DNA of 64,000 bases, taken from NCBI GenBank assembly GCA_034509735.1, contig JACGWO010000001.1, forward strand, positions 9,874,854 to 9,938,853, given 5' to 3'. A model generated the notes under the pieces. The model had not been told where the DNA came from and did no database searches. It saw only the letters and a program-made list of their open reading frames with translations. A program made the position numbers and the translations under genes. This document shows, in pieces, positions 53,843 through 64,000 of this stretch (position 1 is the stretch's first letter; each line of letters starts with the position of its first letter). This stretch comes from Sesamum alatum (taxonomy: Eukaryota > Streptophyta > Magnoliopsida > Lamiales > Pedaliaceae).

Positions 53843-56800
53843 TCAGGCGTAATACCGCTTCAAGAACTTTCCATTTATCGGGCCTATCCTCAAGCCGTCT
53901 TCAGCAACCAGCTTATATGCACCATTTGTGTAGACTTCTTTGACAACATACGGACCGTCCCATTTTGGCAAGAACTTGTTTCCCGTTCGATGCGTTGTGA
54001 TTATAGGCCTTCTCACTACGAGTACTAGATCACCGACTTGGAAAGAGCGAAGGCGGACCTTCTTATTGAATGCTTTGGATAGTCGGGCTTTGATAACACT
54101 CGAGCCTTTGTTGTGCTTCCAACCTCTTCTCATCGAGAGCTTCTAGCTCTTCAAGCCGTATTCGCGCGTTTTCTTCTTCAGTAAGCCCTTCTTGTATCGC
54201 CATCCTTAATGAAGGGATTTTGTTGCTCAAGTGGAAGCACCGCCTCAACTCCATAAACCAGGGCATAAGGAGTTGCTTGCGTAGGCGTTCTGACAGTGGT
54301 TCTATATGCCCATAGAGCTTCTCAAATTCTCTCGTGCCAATCCCGTTTTGACTTAGTCACTACTTTCTTCAATAGGCTGCACAAAGTTTTGTTAAAAGCT
54401 TCAGCAAGGCCGTTGGCAGCGGCATTGTACATAGAAGAGTTTCTCTGTTTGAATGCAAACTATTGACACAATTTGTCTATCAAGCTGTTACGGAAGGGTT
54501 TTCCATTATCAGTGATGATATACCTGGGCACTCCGTAGCGATATATGATGTGTGTACGGATGAAATCAGCAACATTTTCTTTCTTCACTTCTTTGAGGGG
54601 GACTGCTTCAGCCCATTTAGAGAAGTAGTCAATTGCCGCCAAGATATATAAGTGACCACCGGAGGACTTTGTCTTGGGTCCTACGACGTCCAAACCCCAA
54701 GCATCGAAGGGCCATGAAGCTACAGTAGGGTGCAATGGCTCGGGTGGTTGGTGGATAAAATTGGCGTGAATTTGACAGGCTTGACATCTTCGTGCGTAGT
54801 CTATGCAATCTTTAACCATTGTGGGCCAGTAACAACCCATTCTTTTTATACGGAAGTGTAGCTTTTGGTCCAGATTGGTGCGCACCACAAACTCCAGAGT
54901 GAGCTTCTTCCATAGCCTGCATTTGCTCCTCATTGTTTAGGCAGCGTAAGAAAATACCATCAAACGAACGTCTGTAGAGCGTGTCTTTGAAGTAGATGAA
55001 GCGAGACGCTCGCCGTCGAATTTCAGCCCTTCGTCGCATGTCGTCGGGTAACTTCTTGTACTTCAAGTAATCGACGAGTGGTTGTCGCCAATCATCTTCC
55101 TCAATTTCGAAAACTTCCATGACATGGTTTTCTTCTTCTTGGAATGTGTCATCCTCATCATCACTGAAGACCGGTGGTATGACCCAATTCTTACATATTG
55201 GTATGCGCGTCTCCTTATCGGTCATCGAGAGGGTTGAAGCGAGCTTGGCCAATGCATCGGCTTGTTTATTATCCTTTCTCAACAGGTGCTCAAGTTCTAC
55301 ATCTCCTAACCATCCTACCAGCCTTCTTGCGTAGTTATAGTATGGAAGCAACTCAAGCTTTTTGACTTCGTAGAGACCGAGGAGTTGATTAATCACTAAC
55401 TGAGAGTCTCCATACACTTTTAGGTGTCGTTGCTTTGTGTCCACTGCCATTTCCAATCCGAGGATTAAAGCCTGATATTCCGCCATATTATTTGAACAAT
55501 TCTGGGTTAAGGTGAAGGAATAAGGCAAGACTTCCCCTTCAGACGTGACAAAGACAACTCCAGCCCCGGCTCCTTCTCTATGGGCAGCTCCATCAAAGTA
55601 CATCTTCCAGGGAGGCGTAACTTCAATCAGAAGGACATCCTCGTCCGGCAAGTCATCAGACAATTCCCACTCGGCAGGCATGGGGTGATCGGCTAAAAAG
55701 TCTGCTAAAACTTGTCCCTTCACAGCCTTTTGAGGAACGTATTTGATCTCGAACTGTTTGCAGCTGAAGATACCATCTTGCGAGTCTATCAGACAGTACT
55801 GGCTTTGCCATGACATATTTCAGGGGATTTGCTTTTGAGACTAGATGGACGCTGTGTGACTGAAAGTAATGCTTCAACTTTTGGATTGCGAAGATGAGCG
55901 CTAAACATAGCTTTTCGATGGGTGAATAATTCAGCTCGTTTGGTCTCATCGTTCTGCTTAAATAGTATAAAGCATTCTCTTTCCCCTCATCATTCTTCTG
56001 GGCAAGTAAGATTCCCACGGAGCGCTCTTGAGCAGCAACGTACAGAATTAAGGGGCGTCCGGGGACGGGTGCAACCAACACCGGAGGCTTCATCAAGTAG
56101 GATTTTATGCTTCTGAACGCTTTATCACAAGTCTCATCCCATTCGAACGGCACATCCTTCTTCATTAGGCGACTGAATGGTTGACAACGGCCTGCTAGAT
56201 TGGAAATGAATCTCTGAAGATACGCGAGCTTTCCTTGCAAACTCTTGAGCTCATGGATATTCCTAGGTTCTGGCATTCTCAAAATGGCATCAATCTTGGC
56301 TTGCTCAATCTCTATACCTCATTGACGAACGATGAACCCAAGGAATTTTCCGGATGTAACTCCGAATCCACACTTGGAGGGATTCATCTTCAGTTGGTAT
56401 CTTCTCAAACGTTCAAAAACTTTTCTCAAGTCATGGAGATGATCCTCTCGTTTTTTTTGACTTCACGACCAAGTCATCAACATAGCATTCTACATTCTTG
56501 TGGAGCATGTCGTCGAAGATCTTTTGCATCGCCCTTTGATATGTGGCGCCGGCGTTCTTTAATCCGAAAGGCATAACTTTGTAGCAATATATACCTTTGG
56601 GAGTGCGAAATGCTGTCAATTCCTCGTCCGCTGGTTCCATACGTATTTGGTTATATCCGGATGATCCATCCATGAAAGATAGGGCTTCATGACCCGTAGT
56701 GGCGTCTATCATTAACTCGGCGATAGGTAATGGGAAGTCGTCCTTGGGACATGCATTATTCAAGTCCCTGAAGTCAACACATACTCGTATTTGCCCATTC

Positions 56801-58497
56801 TTCTTCCTCACGGGCACGATGCTAGAGATCCACGTAGGATACTTGACTTCTCGAATAAAACCAACTTCAATAAGTTTGTTTACCTCACATTCAATCAATG
56901 GGATTAGCTCAGGTCGAAACCTACGTTGAGCTTGTTTGACAGGACGAGCCCCCTTCTTTACGGATAAGTGGTGCACAGCTACTTTTGGATCTAGCCCGGG
57001 CATTTCTTTGTAGGACCATGCGAATACGTCTTTATACTCATGGAGTAGTGCGACATAAGCCTTGTCTTCTTCCGGGGTTAGAGAAGCACTTGTGTAAATT
57101 GGCCTGGGATCTTCGGCATCACCTAGATTGACTTCTTTCAACTCGTCAACAGTGGCTTTAATTCCTTCCTCAAGTTCTAGAGGAGCGTCTGCAGCATCTT
57201 CTTCTTCAACCTCTTCATTTTCGATTAAGGTGATGTGATGGGCTAGAGCGATATTTTCTTCAGCATTGTCGTCAATATAGTTGGATGATGCAACGCTTTC
57301 TCTGTCATGCTCGTCATCAAGTTGAACTTGTGTGAAGACCATTGTTCTTGTTTTAACTTTCAAGATTCTGCCACATGATATGTCTAGAGTTGTGTGGCGT
57401 CTCATCCTGGAAGGAACCAAACTTCTAAGTTTATGTGAGGATGTGATGTTTTCCTTTGATTGTGCAGCCACCTTGGACATGGCTCTCTTTTGGTTCATCG
57501 TTCTTTTCTGTGGACCAAGTCTATCAAAGACAGATTGATTGTCGGTCCTTCTGTGCACCAGTCTTTTACGTGGGCCGAGTCTATTGAAGACAGACTCCCG
57601 TGGATTTTCTTTCCTTTGATTATCTTCTGTTGAAGAGAGGCTTTCACTGACATGGTTGCTGCTGGCCCTTTTTATGGTTATGCGGATAGGCTTAGGAGGG
57701 ATAAAGCCAAGACCCACACGCGAATCTGGGACTGCGTGCCCTTTTTCTTTTAACATTACTTGGGTGGTGTTGAGTCCATGGAGCTTCTTGCCAGTGGCTT
57801 CGGGAGGAAGTTTTCCAAGGGCTAACCTTTCTTGTGGATTATACCCGGCTTTAACAAGCAATTTGAAGGCTTTAGGATCATACCCTTCTCCGTCTATGGC
57901 CAACGTTTCATGTCCCTCTTCTTCCTTTTGGGTTGAGGACACAAATCCTTCGAGTGGCGGTTTCGACGGTTGCTTCGCGTTGACTTGAGTCAATGGTAAA
58001 GTCAGACTCTTTGAAAATCCGGCCTCGACAACGGGCTGCTTATTTCTCCTCATGCTTCCATCGTCATGTGACCTTGGTTTCTCAGAGGATGATACCTCTT
58101 TTCCTCTTTTGGCAGTTTCAACGTAGTACTTGGCGTCGGCGAAGTGCGACTCAGCTTCGGTAAAAGGCTTGGTATCACCGAGTACCCTTTTCACTATACC
58201 ATTGCGGCAGTATTTGAAGCATTGATGCCATGTTGAGGGGACCACAGAATTTTCATGCAACCAGGGGCGGCCAAGAAGCATGCTGTAAGAAGTCTTGGCG
58301 TCTATAACATGGAATAGCGCGGTTGACGCCATATCGTCCATCAACAATTCTATCCTGATAATGCTGACAGCCCTTTGTCCTCCTTGATTGAAGCCTTGAA
58401 TCATGAGGCGGCTGTTTGCGAGTTCGTCCATCGGGACCCCCAAGTCTCTCAAGGTTCGTAGGGGTAAGATATTGACTGCAGAGCCTCCATCAATCAA
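53843..58497 (-). pseudogene. Tat pol: protease, RT, RNase H, second RNase H, integrase
   Basis: Protease active site DGGSAVNI near the 5' end. RT from about 57,000: FIREVKYPTWISSIVPVRKK, CVDFRDLNNACPKDDFPLP, FMDGSSGYNQI, FRTPKGIYCYKVMPFGLKNA and catalytic YVDD. First RNase H in RPLILYVAAQERSVGILLAQ. Second RNase H (54,812-55,816 frame) with MYFDGAA, MAEYQALILGLEMA, VYGDSQLVINQL and ADALAKLAS (D-E-D-D retained). Integrase with CQACQ, WGLDVVGPK, YIITDNGKPF, and a C-terminal VGDLVLV...KWDGPYVVKE module. Breaks: an A-run shift after YVDD (~56,450), a stop at ~56,324, stops in integrase at ~54,465 and ~54,335, and further shifts near 55,810, 54,930, 54,220 and 54,090. Confidence 0.9.
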
Positions 58498-58501
58498 TAT
58501 T

Positions 58502-60339
58502 CTATTTCACCTTTTGTTCACGTGCATATCCAGCGACGAACAAGGGGCGGTTATGAGGCTTTGACCCAAGAAGCAAATCTTCGTCGGTGAAGGTAATGGT
58601 GGACATGCATTCGTCACTATCAGAGAAATCTTCTTTTTCAGACAGAGTGTCCTCTTTGATTGCAGTAGCGTTCTCGTGTGTGGTATTGTGGGAGGCTTCA
58701 CTATCAAAAGACCCACATTTGACCGAGGTCGTGTTTGCTTGTGGCGGTATCTTCCTCAAGAGAGATCTTGCCTTGGCGAGCTAATTGCATAACCTTGTCT
58801 TTGAACACGAAGCAATCTTGTATCGAATGCCCGACTAAACGGTGGTATTTGCAATATTTTGGGTCATCTGTTCGTTCAGCTTCTTCAGGTCGTTTCGCTT
58901 CAGGTAGTTCGATGAGATTGGCCTCCAACAAGTCATCGAATATGCCGGGAACATCGGAATCAAGAAAAGGATATTGCTTTGCTTGCATTTCCTTCAAGGT
59001 TAATTTTCTTTGTGGTCTCTCGTAAGGAGCATTTTGCTTCGGGGTAATGTTGTCTTTTGCTGCGCTCCTAAGTTTGAGTGGCGCTACATTCACTGCCACC
59101 GATTCCTTGCTTGGAGGTTTTGAAAAGGGTTTGCCCCCTTTCTTGATTTCTTGCCTTTCCTTGGTTCTGCGGGGCTCTTGGACAGGTGGTCCTTCTACTC
59201 CACTTGCTGTCATACTTAACTCCATGTCATGTGCTCGAGTGGCCAAATCTTCGAATGATCTGGGTAGGATTCCCTGAAGAATATACCGAAGACCCCAATG
59301 CATCCCTTGAATACACATCTCAATGGGGAAAGCTTCAGATAATCGGTCTTTGCAGTTGAGGCTCAGATTCCTCCACCTATTGATATAATCGATGACTGGC
59401 TCATCCTTCCATTGGCGGGAATTCGTAAACTCAATCATGCTGACAGTGCGCCGAGTGCTATAGAAGCGATTCAGGAATTCTTGCTCTAGTTGGTCCCATC
59501 CATCAATTGAACCGGCTTCCAAATCAGTATACCAATCAAATGCGTTGCCTTTCAGTGATCGAACGAACTGTTTGACTAGATGATCGCCATATGTTCCGGC
59601 ATTGTTGCACGTTTCGACGAAGTGAGCGACGTGCTGCTTAGGATTGCCTTTGCCGTCAAAATTGTTGAAACTTCGGCGGTTGGTAGCCCATTAGCATCTT
59701 TAAGCTGTCAATTCTTGGAGTGTAGGGCTTGGAGTAGGTAAAGGATGACCTTGAGCTTCCCTCAATCTTGCTCCTAATGGTCCCTTCGATGAATTCTTTC
59801 AATTGGTCCACAGGGATCAATCCATTGGACGAGACTTGAAGCCTTTTTGCAGGTTCATCTTTCTCGGTGTAATTTTCCTTTGTGGATATTTCTACTTCTT
59901 CATAAGCCTCGACTTGTTTTCCTCGAATATGGCTTGTCTCAACATTGTCTGGCTTGTTGATTAACCTAGCGATTTGGGCATCTTGCTCTTGGACATGCTT
60001 AGCGAGTCCCTCGATAGCTCTTGTCAGATTTGCAATTTGCTCTTCTAAGGTTGTGGCATTCGTCACCATAACTGGGGCCACATTCGTTGCGAAGGAATAG
60101 CTGGACTCAGAGCGAGGAGAGGACGGAGGAGATTTGTCTTTGTTATCTTCGATTGCGTGGTTAGGCACAAATATGTCCTTCTCAGCGGATTCAATTGGAG
60201 GAGTCACCTGGGAAGATTCCTTAAGTTTCTTCGACATGCTCCTCGTAGTAACACCGAGACTCTTGCTGCTTGAACTCGAAGACTTTGATGTGGCGAGTTT
60301 GGAATTCACCGTCTTCATGGCTTTTCCTTGAGCGTCCAT
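58502..60339 (-). pseudogene. Tat gag and gag-protease linker, frameshifted
   Basis: N-terminal Ser/Thr-rich region from the Met at 60,339 (VTTRSMSKKLKESS), a coiled-coil-like EEQIANLTRAIEGL, then QLKEFIEGTI. After a shift in a T run (~59,665) the conserved gag core continues ([53 protein letters not shown]), then a zinc-knuckle-like [15 protein letters not shown] second frame change near 58,740 leads into ITFTDEDLLLGSKPHNRPLF, and a third (A run, ~58,503) precedes the protease. Confidence 0.88.
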
Positions 60340-60385
60340 TGAAATACTTCAGACTTTGTTGAAGGGAAGAGATGAGAGGTAGAGT

Positions 60386-60404
60386 GGTCCCACTGGGCGT
60401 GCCA
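60386..60404 (-). other. Primer binding site
   Basis: TGGCACGCCCAGTGGGACC on the minus strand, starting six bases inside the 5' LTR, the position where tRNA primes minus-strand synthesis. Priming tRNA not identified. Confidence 0.7.
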
Positions 60405-60409
60405 AAATT

Positions 60410-61348
60410 TGTAAACAGATTTTCGTGTTCCTGAATTTAACGAAATACGAAAATATTGCAAATAAATTCTTGAATTGAATTGAGTATTTTGTGGGTGCGA
60501 AATCTCTACTTGAAAACCTCTGATTCTTCTCTTCAAGAACGTGATCTTTGACTTCGGCAACTTCGAAGGTGAAACTGTGACGTTTGATCTCCTTTGACGT
60601 TGACTTTGACTTTGAATAACGTTAATTCGGGGGTCGTTGACTTGTTCCCGGATCAAAACGCTATGATATTTGACTTGAATTTGGGATGTTCTTGGTGGAT
60701 TTGAGACTTTGATCTTCCGCCAAGGTGGACTTCTGTCTTGATAACGTTAATTCGTTGGTCTTCAGACTTCTTGTCGAATCAAACGTTGACTTTGGACGAT
60801 TTCCGCGACGAACGCCTTGAATCTTGCCTAGAACGCCGTGGATCTTCCTTGATTTGCTTGAGAGGATTTCGAGACTTCTTGAATGCTCTCTTGCTTGTAT
60901 TTGTGTGTGTGTGTGTGTGTGTGTTTTGAATGAGTTCCCATGACCCCTTTATATAGCTGTCAAAGAGGTAGAGTTGTGGTGAACTTGAACACTTATTTTG
61001 TATTATCTCTTTATTTTAATTTAAAGAGATAAATACATTAAATATTTGGAAAGACATGATTGGTCAATTTCAATATTATCTCTTTAATTTTTGTATTTTT
61101 TTTTTGAAGAGATAATATGTGAAATATTTGTCTTGATTTGATTGGCCGGAACACCTCAATTTGACACGTGTCGACCGTTGATTTGATGACGAAATATATA
61201 TTAAAATATCAATTAATTTAACTATTTATATTTAGAATTAATTTAGTAAATTCCAAAATATAAATAGAAAAATAGAATATAACTGATAAAATAATATATA
61301 TTTTCCACTTGTCGTCATTTGATTGGTCGCAAAATTTACTTGTCTACA
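60410..61348 (-). repeat. 5' LTR (right), 939 bp
   Basis: Partner of 48,065-48,997. Ends TG...CA; longer (GT)n run (60,903-60,924) than in the left LTR. The transcript promoter would be the TATA-like CTATATAAAGG at about 60,948-60,958. Confidence 0.95.
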
Positions 61349-61353
61349 GACGT

Positions 61354-62289
61354 ATCATAACAACTCTCTTTCCAGTATCAAATTAGAAAAATCTGCTTGC
61401 CCTGAAAAAATTAAACGTCCCGTTCTAACCGTGCACCGGGTACAACGTCACTTCTCCCAAAATAAGATGGTATCGGAATTTCACGTCGCACCACATTGAA
61501 ATTTACTATCGAATAACACTCAGTTGCCAAAAAACTTAAATAAAAACTGAGAACGAATGAAAAGTGATAGGAGATAAATAGAGAAGATTTATTTCGTGCT
61601 GTTGGTATGTTTTGAAGTGTTGCACGTGATCATCTCTTTACATATAGCACTGGGCAGTAACAACCATAAATGGCATTTCAAACAGTAAGCTGTAACTACC
61701 AGAAACGTCTGGACGTTTCGGAAGTTATAAAAACGTAACAACCGACATCAAACTTGAATTAATGACCAAAGCAGTAACCCAGTAACAGATGATTGTTATG
61801 AAACTTACGAGTGTTTCGAAATTTAAATTTATTGACATTAATTCAGGTAAATATAAATATTTTTACTGCAAAAAGATATATACTAAAAAATTTGCCCTAA
61901 CACCCGTGCCAACAAGTGGCAATGCACATGTGAGGCTTTCACTAATTCACTCTAATCTCCAATAACACTTCAAACTCAAATTGAATTTTGAACTCAATAT
62001 AAGGAGATTCTTTTTCCAAAGAAGTTCCAATGTGGGACAAGTTAGCTCAACTACATTCCTCAATCTTTCAATGTGGGACAAATGCATACTATTTCTCATT
62101 TTCAATCTTATCTATAGATTAACCTTTACATTGACATCTAATTTATTAGATAAATTTGTTGTTAATACATGTAACTAATATTTATTTCAAACGTATAATA
62201 CATGTAATTAATCTTTATTTCTGGCAAAGAATCACATACATATTCAAATTAGATCCCAGGTCAATACATAGATATATAGGTGGCAATCA
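61354..62289. other. Spacer right of the retrotransposon, no gene
   Basis: Unassigned. Two TTCCAATGTGGGACAAG-type phrases (~62,025 and 62,069) resemble sequence inside the hAT element at 40 kb. Possible older LTR-like remnant at 61,400-61,900 but no ends identified. Confidence 0.35.
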
Positions 62290-62640
62290 GCTGGTAAAAT
62301 TACAGTTCTATTCCTATGAAATAGGGGTTCAACACATTTAATTCTATAAAATTTTTAAAAATGTCCTAAAATTGGAAAAATACGACACATTTAGTCTTAT
62401 ACATTTGGGAGTTTCAAAATGGTCCGAAAAAACTCAACATATGTAGCCATTTATTTTAGGAGATTTATGGGACTAAATATATCAAATTTTCTTAATTTTG
62501 GGACCGTTTTGAAAATTTTCTAAAGTATAAGACCAAAGGTATCAATTTTTTTTTTTTAAAAAATTTGGGATCATTTTAAAAATCTCATAAAGCAAGATGA
62601 ACTCTTATCCTATGAGATTAAAAAGTATAATCCTCCCAAT
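62290..62640. mobile_element. Long-TIR MITE shared by both duplicated units (copy B)
   Basis: AATTACAGTTCTATTCCTATGAAATAGGGG on the left and its complement at the right end (CTTATCCTATGAGATTAAAAAGTATAAT); orthologous position to 37,240-37,575. Confidence 0.65.
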
Positions 62641-62886
62641 TAGGTAAACAAGGCAAATGTGTAGTTTGGCAGTACCTCAATTTTTAAATTGGCGTCCTGC
62701 GCATTTAGTATTTGTTACAAATTTAGGAAAAGTAAAAATTTTCATAGAAAAATTAAGAAAAAACAAGCATTTAGAAGCAAACTGGGTATTTTTTACTGAG
62801 CCAGCAATTCTTTTTTCCATAAGAAAAAGAAAATGAAACTTTTCAATAATTTTGACTGAAATGCCTGAAAATTCCAATACATGAAG

Positions 62887-62942
62887 TAATTACTTTACTT
62901 CCATTAATAAAGTTCATTGTTCCGAATTATAAAAAAAAAAAA
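62887..62942 (+). mobile_element. SINE 3' tail
   Basis: TTACTTCCATTAATAAAGTTCATTGTTCCGAATTATAAAAAA matches the last ~55 bp and A-tail of the SINE at 35,042. 5'-truncated. Confidence 0.65.
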
Positions 62943-63200
62943 TGGAAGACAAAATTTCTGCGGAAAATATGCACTTTATTTGATGACTAAAATAAAACAT
63001 TACAGTACATTAATGGTCAAATGCAATTTAAGATAATTAGGGTACAATTAACACAGACACAACTTAAAGCATTACATTAACTTGACCAGGCGATCAATTA
63101 TTATTCCATGGGTCGAAATTGAAATTCAAACCCTAATTATATATGAAATATTGTGCGAGCGGGTATGCATTTAACCTTAACTATCTTGAGAAGCTACTGA

Positions 63201-63808
63201 TCATACGTCTGCATGAAGACCATCGACGGCCGTTCTTGGCCAGGTGGGTACAGTCACATAAAGCGTGTATTCCAAAACCCCATATTCCTTCTCAACATCG
63301 TACGAGTAGAGTTTGGTAATAGCATAGCCACCAGCATTACGGAAGTAGCCAATACCACCAACCACCGCCAACTCCCGTTCAGGTAGATTTATTTGGTTCC
63401 TTCCCAAGATACAGATGGTGCTTCCGCCTGTTGTGAAGACGAAGTTCATGTTCATGGCCAGGGCTGCTACTCGCAAGTCTGCATAAGTGATGAGCCCCTG
63501 AGCTCTGGCGACTGGCGTCGAGTAGTAATCAGGCTCGGCTGTGACTAGGTCATCCAACACTCGGACCTGACCGAAGTCAGTCGGGGAATCGGCAGTGATT
63601 GAAGCAGTTGCTACCCCGAACACTGTCTTATTTTCACCGGCTAATAAATCTTGAACGTAGAAATGAATCATGAGTTCCGTTTGTCTTCCATAACTGGAAA
63701 TCTTTTGGATCCATAACTCCTCCCCAGTATTGTCCGAGCATAACTGCTTGGGAGGACCATGGACAAGGAGGAGATAATAATCAACATAAGACAAATCAGT
63801 TTTGCCAT
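63201..63808 (-). pseudogene. Dirigent DIR-7 (copy of DIR-6), frameshifted
   Basis: Starts at the same ATG as DIR-6 (MAKLICLMLIIISSLSMVLPSSYA, signal peptide). About 22 nt present in DIR-6 after the signal peptide are missing near 63,740, throwing the frame; the first frame stops at about 63,668. From the other frame the rest reads on: EELWIQKISS, MIHFYVQDLLAGENKTVFGVATASIT, VRVLDDLVTAEPDYYSTPVARAQG, FVFTTGGSTICILGR (three codons shorter than DIR-6), LAVVGGIGYFRNAGGY and the same C-terminal tail. GGIG replaces the usual GGTG/GGSG. The promoter and TATA box are preserved, so the pseudogene is recent. Confidence 0.9.
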
Positions 63809-63887
63809 TTTTTGGTACGTACGAGACAATATTGCTGAAGATGGGAATTGGGAAGGTTGTGTGATCAGCTTTGTATGCGAGGATAGG

Positions 63888-63896
63888 TTTATATAG
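63888..63896 (-). promoter_or_regulatory. TATA box of DIR-7
   Basis: CCTATATAAACC on the minus strand, same spacing and context as DIR-6. Confidence 0.55.
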
Positions 63897-64000
63897 GCGT
63901 TGCCGATGGAAGAAATGTACATGTGTAAAATGTGGATATTAATTCCATCGATCTCTTATCTTCTCCATACTCACTTGCTTAGGTTATGAAATTTCTTGGC

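Larger units (their letters stand above)
48065..61348 (-). mobile_element. Tat-lineage Ty3/gypsy LTR retrotransposon, 13.3 kb
   Basis: Bounded by LTRs and a 5-bp target-site duplication GACGT (48,060-48,064 and 61,349-61,353). Orientation is minus: the PBS lies inside the right LTR and the polypurine tract beside the left LTR. Coding order on the minus strand is gag, protease, RT, RNase H, a second ('archaeal-type') RNase H, integrase; two RNase H domains mark the Tat/Ogre/Retand group. Between integrase and the 3' LTR is an antisense PMD ORF, a known extra-ORF position in Tat elements. All ORFs are disrupted. Confidence 0.95.
62950..64000. repeat. Right part of duplicated unit B, including DIR-7
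   Basis: High similarity to 41,740-42,830, running to the window edge in the distal promoter (GAAATTTCTTGGC). Confidence 0.92.

Noticed and set aside
56235..57988. Plus-strand ORFs of 68-113 aa inside the Tat element
   Set aside because: Mirror frames of the minus-strand RT/protease coding sequence.
61400..61900. Possible old LTR right of the Tat element
   Set aside because: No TG/CA ends, partner repeat or TSD could be identified.

Overview
This is plant nuclear DNA, most likely from a core eudicot. The host genes are AT-rich and use GT-AG introns. They include a PLS-class pentatricopeptide gene and a dirigent gene family, and the spaces between genes are full of plant-type transposable elements (Ty3/gypsy, Helitrons, MULEs, CACTA, hAT, SINE, LINE). 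An asterid/Lamiales origin is only a guess. I see no tRNA or rRNA gene and no CRISPR array.

Layout. Positions 0.8-9.3 kb hold three conserved genes: an eight-exon METTL16/FIO1-type U6 snRNA m6A methyltransferase (+), a lipid-anchored PI-PLC-X-domain protein (-) and an intronless PPR protein (-). From 11.3 kb to the end of the window, all on the minus strand, lies a dispersed tandem array of secreted dirigent (DIR) proteins: DIR-1, DIR-2 and DIR-3 close together at 11.3-15.2 kb (subgroup a), then DIR-4 (one-base frameshift), DIR-5, DIR-6 and DIR-7 (broken) at 20.9-63.8 kb (subgroup b). At least three decayed dirigent remnants lie between them (20.0-20.5, 27.0 and 35.4-35.5 kb). From memory, the FIO1 - PPR - dirigent order matches Arabidopsis At2g21070 - At2g21090 - At2g21100/21110.

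The space between the dirigents is a record of duplication followed by transposon invasion. Paralogous segments (26.7-27.1 versus 34.9-35.5 kb; 35.7-42.8 versus 46.4-64.0 kb) give empty-site comparisons that order a SINE, a Helitron, a MULE-MITE and a 13.3-kb retrotransposon relative to the duplications. Several elements are defined to the base by target-site duplications: four MULE-type elements with 9-10 bp TSDs (one carrying a GRF zinc-finger fragment), a SINE, and the retrotransposon (TSD GACGT).

The largest element (48,065-61,348, minus) is a Tat-lineage Ty3/gypsy retrotransposon. It has nearly identical LTRs, gag, protease, RT, two RNase H domains and integrase, plus an intron-containing plant-mobile-domain (PMD) ORF in antisense. 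Its coding regions carry many one-base frameshifts and stops in spite of the young LTRs. It is therefore either a trans-mobilised defective copy or affected by homopolymer errors in the assembly.

Functionally, the intact host genes cover RNA modification, lipid-linked signalling, organelle RNA processing and apoplastic phenoxy-radical coupling. There is no operon-like logic. The coherent unit is the dirigent family, whose subgroup-b members share a proximal promoter core.
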